From: a bacterium
Lineage (GTDB): Bacteria > Caldisericota > Caldisericia > UBA6126
Length of the DNA stretch: 64,000 nucleotides
Assembly (NCBI GenBank): GCA_021372585.1
Contig: JAJFUD010000084.1
Location: 1-64,000 of the forward strand
Reading direction: 5' to 3'
The position numbers and the translations under genes were made by a program. Below are positions 63,422-64,000 of the stretch, piece after piece; within the stretch, counting starts at the first letter, position 1, and each line of letters opens with the position of its first letter. The notes under the pieces were generated by a model. That model worked only from the letters and a program-made list of their open reading frames with translations. It ran no database searches and was not told the DNA's origin.

Positions 63422-64000
63422 GGTTTCTCCTTTTTCTTTTCATCATGGCTGAATTGAAAATACCTGATCTCCTCTTGTGTAAGAGATCTGTATTCACCAG
63501 GTTTTAACCTTCCAATGGTACAGGGTCCTATTTGTATTCTTGTCAATGACAGAACGTGTTTCTGTATGGTTTCCAGCATTTTTCTAATCTGCCTGTTTCT
63601 ACCCTCATGTAAAGTAACCTCAATCCAGCTTCCAGTCCGTTCAAATCTCACTTGATGTATTTGACATGGTTTTGTTTGATACCCATCCAATAATAACCCT
63701 CTCTCTAAAAGAGAGATCTCGCTCCTGGATATCTCCTCCTGAATATGAACCAGGTAAGTTTTCATCACCTCATGTTTAGGATGCGTTAAAGCATACGTAA
63801 AATCACCATCGTTCGTCAGGATCAGTAACCCGTCAGAATCATAATCCAGCCTTCCAACCGGATATAACCTGGTATGAACGTCTGAAAAATAGTCCATGAC
63901 AGTCTGCCTCTTTTGTTCATCATAACAAGAGCTAATAACTAATCTGGGTTTATAAAATAATAGGTATTTTTTTTCACTAAACAAGGATACTTCGTGTCCA
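63418..64000 (-). CDS. RluB/RsuA-family pseudouridine synthase (N terminus outside window)
   Basis: About 194 codons are visible. The frame is open to the right edge (HEVSLFSEKKYLLFYKP reads like the end of an S4 domain joined to the catalytic domain), so the TTG at 63984 is not the true start. Catalytic motif: YPVGRLDYDSDGLLILTNDGD with the nucleophilic Asp; LHEGRNRQIRKML is the family's C-terminal signature. These enzymes isomerise specific uridines in 23S or 16S rRNA. Target subunit cannot be decided from this part. Confidence 0.93.
   Translation of the reverse strand, partial: GHEVSLFSEKKYLLFYKPRLVISSCYDEQKRQTVMDYFSDVHTRLYPVGRLDYDSDGLLILTNDGDFTYALTHPKHEVMKTYLVHIQEEISRSEISLLERGLLLDGYQTKPCQIHQVRFERTGSWIEVTLHEGRNRQIRKMLETIQKHVLSLTRIQIGPCTIGRLKPGEYRSLTQEEIRYFQFSHDEKKKEKP

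Overview
The window looks like a piece of chromosome from an anaerobic, probably single-membrane (Firmicutes-like or allied deep-branching) bacterium. The pointers are strong AGGAGG-type ribosome sites with occasional GTG and TTG starts, moderate G+C, three proteins carrying the copper-amine-oxidase-N-like 'stalk' domain common in Clostridia and relatives, a membrane pyrophosphatase, a split transketolase, FolE2 in place of FolE, a Tad pilus operon with no secretin gene beside it, and a bactofilin with LytM peptidases. The lineage is an inference: no rRNA or other marker is present. Genes are packed tightly, many with ATGA-type overlaps, and no stretch over 300 bases lacks a gene.

Layout. 1-8.8 kb (minus): a very large secreted protein with repeated modules (C-terminal part outside the window) and two membrane-anchored propeller proteins. 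9.0-10.3 kb (plus): HU and a BMP-type lipoprotein. 10.3-14.5 kb (minus): recO, an anchored cyclophilin and a TPR-Lon protease without ATPase. 14.5-20.3 kb: a sigma-region-4-like regulator (plus), then guaA with a TPR-F420-ligase-like fusion, a SIMPL protein, a TrkA protein and a degenerate histidine-kinase-like protein. 20.4-29.2 kb (plus): a long operon with an AmmeMemoRadiSam radical-SAM enzyme, a propeller-stalk protein, three M42 aminopeptidases, two membrane proteins and a PLP racemase.

29.2-39.5 kb (minus) is the most unusual part. It is a Tad/Flp pilus operon headed by a two-domain Ser/Thr kinase (kinase plus pseudokinase, one membrane span, outer stalk domain). CpaE, CpaF and TadB follow, then a TadC fused to a large outer domain, the prepilin peptidase, two TadE-like pseudopilins and a DUF192 domain fused to a Flp-like pilin segment. 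tRNA-Val and tRNA-Thr sit directly upstream, only 28 bases from the kinase start, and share a consensus promoter.

39.5-46.9 kb (plus): a K+-dependent-type membrane pyrophosphatase, a phosphofructokinase homologue lacking key phosphoryl-donor residues, the C-terminal transketolase subunit, a membrane protein and ligA. 46.9-56.6 kb (minus): a PQQ-propeller/stalk protein, bactofilin, an inactive and an active LytM protein, ferredoxin, IscU, NifS, a substrate-binding lipoprotein and a large TadG-like protein. 56.7-62.9 kb (plus): the N-terminal transketolase subunit, gcvT, an aminotransferase and a pterin/folate block (queD-folE2-folP-folK). 63-64 kb (minus): a Nudix-like protein and a truncated RluB-type pseudouridine synthase.

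Central metabolism (PPi energetics, sugar-phosphate interconversion, one-carbon and folate supply, Fe-S assembly) alternates here with envelope functions (pili, propeller/stalk surface proteins, cell-shape scaffold). The stalk domain recurs on otherwise unrelated envelope proteins.
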